This document shows positions 5,442 through 5,850 of a stretch of 5,850 nt of DNA, piece after piece (the first letter of the stretch is position 1; each line of letters starts with the position of its first letter). Origin of the DNA: Candidatus Latescibacterota bacterium (GTDB lineage Bacteria > Latescibacterota > UBA2968 > UBA8231). The notes beneath the pieces are model-generated. The model was given only the letters and a program-made list of their open reading frames with translations. It searched no databases and had not been told where the DNA came from. A program made the position numbers and the translations under genes. The DNA is taken from contig JAJDTN010000299.1 of assembly GCA_022827165.1 (NCBI GenBank), positions 1-5,850 of the forward strand, read 5' to 3'.

Positions 5442-5850
5442 GCGGCCGACGTCCCTTTCCCGCGGTCTGGCTCCTGGCCGGCCTGGGGGCCCTGTCCTTC
5501 TCCATCCAGTACTCGACGATGGAGAAGTTCGCCGTCTTCGCGCCGGGCTCCAGCCACATCCGGCTGACCACCTTTCTGCAGGCCGTCGACCAGCAGGTCG
5601 CCTTCTCCCTCCTCGACGGTGTGCTCGCCGCGCTCTTTCTGCTGTTGACCGCCGCACTCCTGTACGGGGAGGTCCGCCGCGGGGCCCTCAGCGGCTTCCT
5701 GCAGGACTGCCTGGCCAGTCCGCGCGCGACCTTCTGGCTGCTCCTGGCCTCCCTGGTGGTCTGCGGCCGCTTCTACCTCGCCCGCGGCGAGTTGAGCTGG
5801 GCCGGCGACGCCTCCCACCACCTCGCCCACTCCTGGCTCGCCGCCCGGGC
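5438..5850 (+). CDS. Membrane protein, N-terminal part, cut by window end
   Basis: A frame is open from TTG 5438 to the window end (137 codons) and continues outside. The TTG overlaps the TGA of the MgtE-like gene (TTGA), a typical coupled start, with a weak AGG 7 nt upstream. The first ATG (5519) would remove the first hydrophobic segment. Segments likely to span the membrane are residues about 8-25, 58-77 and 98-115. A polar stretch follows, GELSWAGDASHHLAHSWLAA (117-136). An acidic G-D followed by His-x-x-x-x-W just after early helices recalls the first periplasmic loop of large GT-C-like or PTPS-related polytopic membrane proteins (GD..fHl pattern), but this is a tentative resemblance. 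It is not like the MgtE channel domain. The protein probably sits in the inner membrane and is expressed with the two genes before it; its role is unknown. Confidence 0.6.
   Translation, partial: MSGRRPFPAVWLLAGLGALSFSIQYSTMEKFAVFAPGSSHIRLTTFLQAVDQQVAFSLLDGVLAALFLLLTAALLYGEVRRGALSGFLQDCLASPRATFWLLLASLVVCGRFYLARGELSWAGDASHHLAHSWLAAR

Noticed and set aside
5438..5850. MgtE transmembrane domain separated from its regulatory part by a frameshift
   Set aside because: The hydrophobic segments and the GDASHH motif do not resemble the conserved MgtE channel helices, and the segment begins too far from the usual plug-helix sequence. A frameshifted MgtE is therefore not supported by what is visible.

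Overview
The window is a strongly GC-rich bacterial fragment, with third codon positions almost all G or C and many GTG/TTG-type starts. It is densely packed with seven protein-coding genes, two of them cut by the window edges. No RNA genes, insertion sequences, CRISPR arrays or phage genes are visible. The gene content (CBM9-like module, DHDPS/NAL-family aldolase, Gfo/Idh/MocA oxidoreductase) fits a free-living, glycan-using, high-GC bacterium such as a member of the Latescibacterota/Planctomycetota/Krumholzibacteriota type or a deltaproteobacterium. That placement is an inference; nothing here is a phylogenetic marker.

Left half (1-3760), metabolism. The C-terminal part of a CBM9-like domain protein (+) converges on a DHDPS/N-acetylneuraminate-lyase-family aldolase (-). 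The aldolase diverges, across a repeat-bearing 222-bp spacer, from a ten-helix EamA/DMT permease (+). The permease is followed by a GTG-started Gfo/Idh/MocA dehydrogenase (+) with a strong Shine-Dalgarno sequence and a possible promoter of its own. Together they look like a small locus for binding, moving, oxidising and cleaving a sugar or sugar acid. The substrate cannot be read from the sequence.

Right half (3761-5850), membrane/ion module. Twelve bases after the dehydrogenase a tightly packed co-directional cluster begins. It contains a short MscS-like channel that stops after its beta domain, a soluble MgtE_N plus CBS-pair protein with no MgtE membrane channel domain (GTG start 4 nt after the previous stop), and the N-terminal part of a multi-helix membrane protein. 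The last appears to start at a TTG overlapping the preceding TGA. A pore without the usual cytosolic cage next to a Mg-sensor module without its usual pore is the most unusual arrangement here. It suggests a two-protein regulated channel, which is a hypothesis. A C7 tract at the last gene junction is placed so that a -1 slip would fuse the sensor protein to the following membrane protein.

No stretch longer than about 220 bases lacks a gene. The very long open frames antisense to or out of phase with these genes (up to about 870 codons) are GC-rich shadows.
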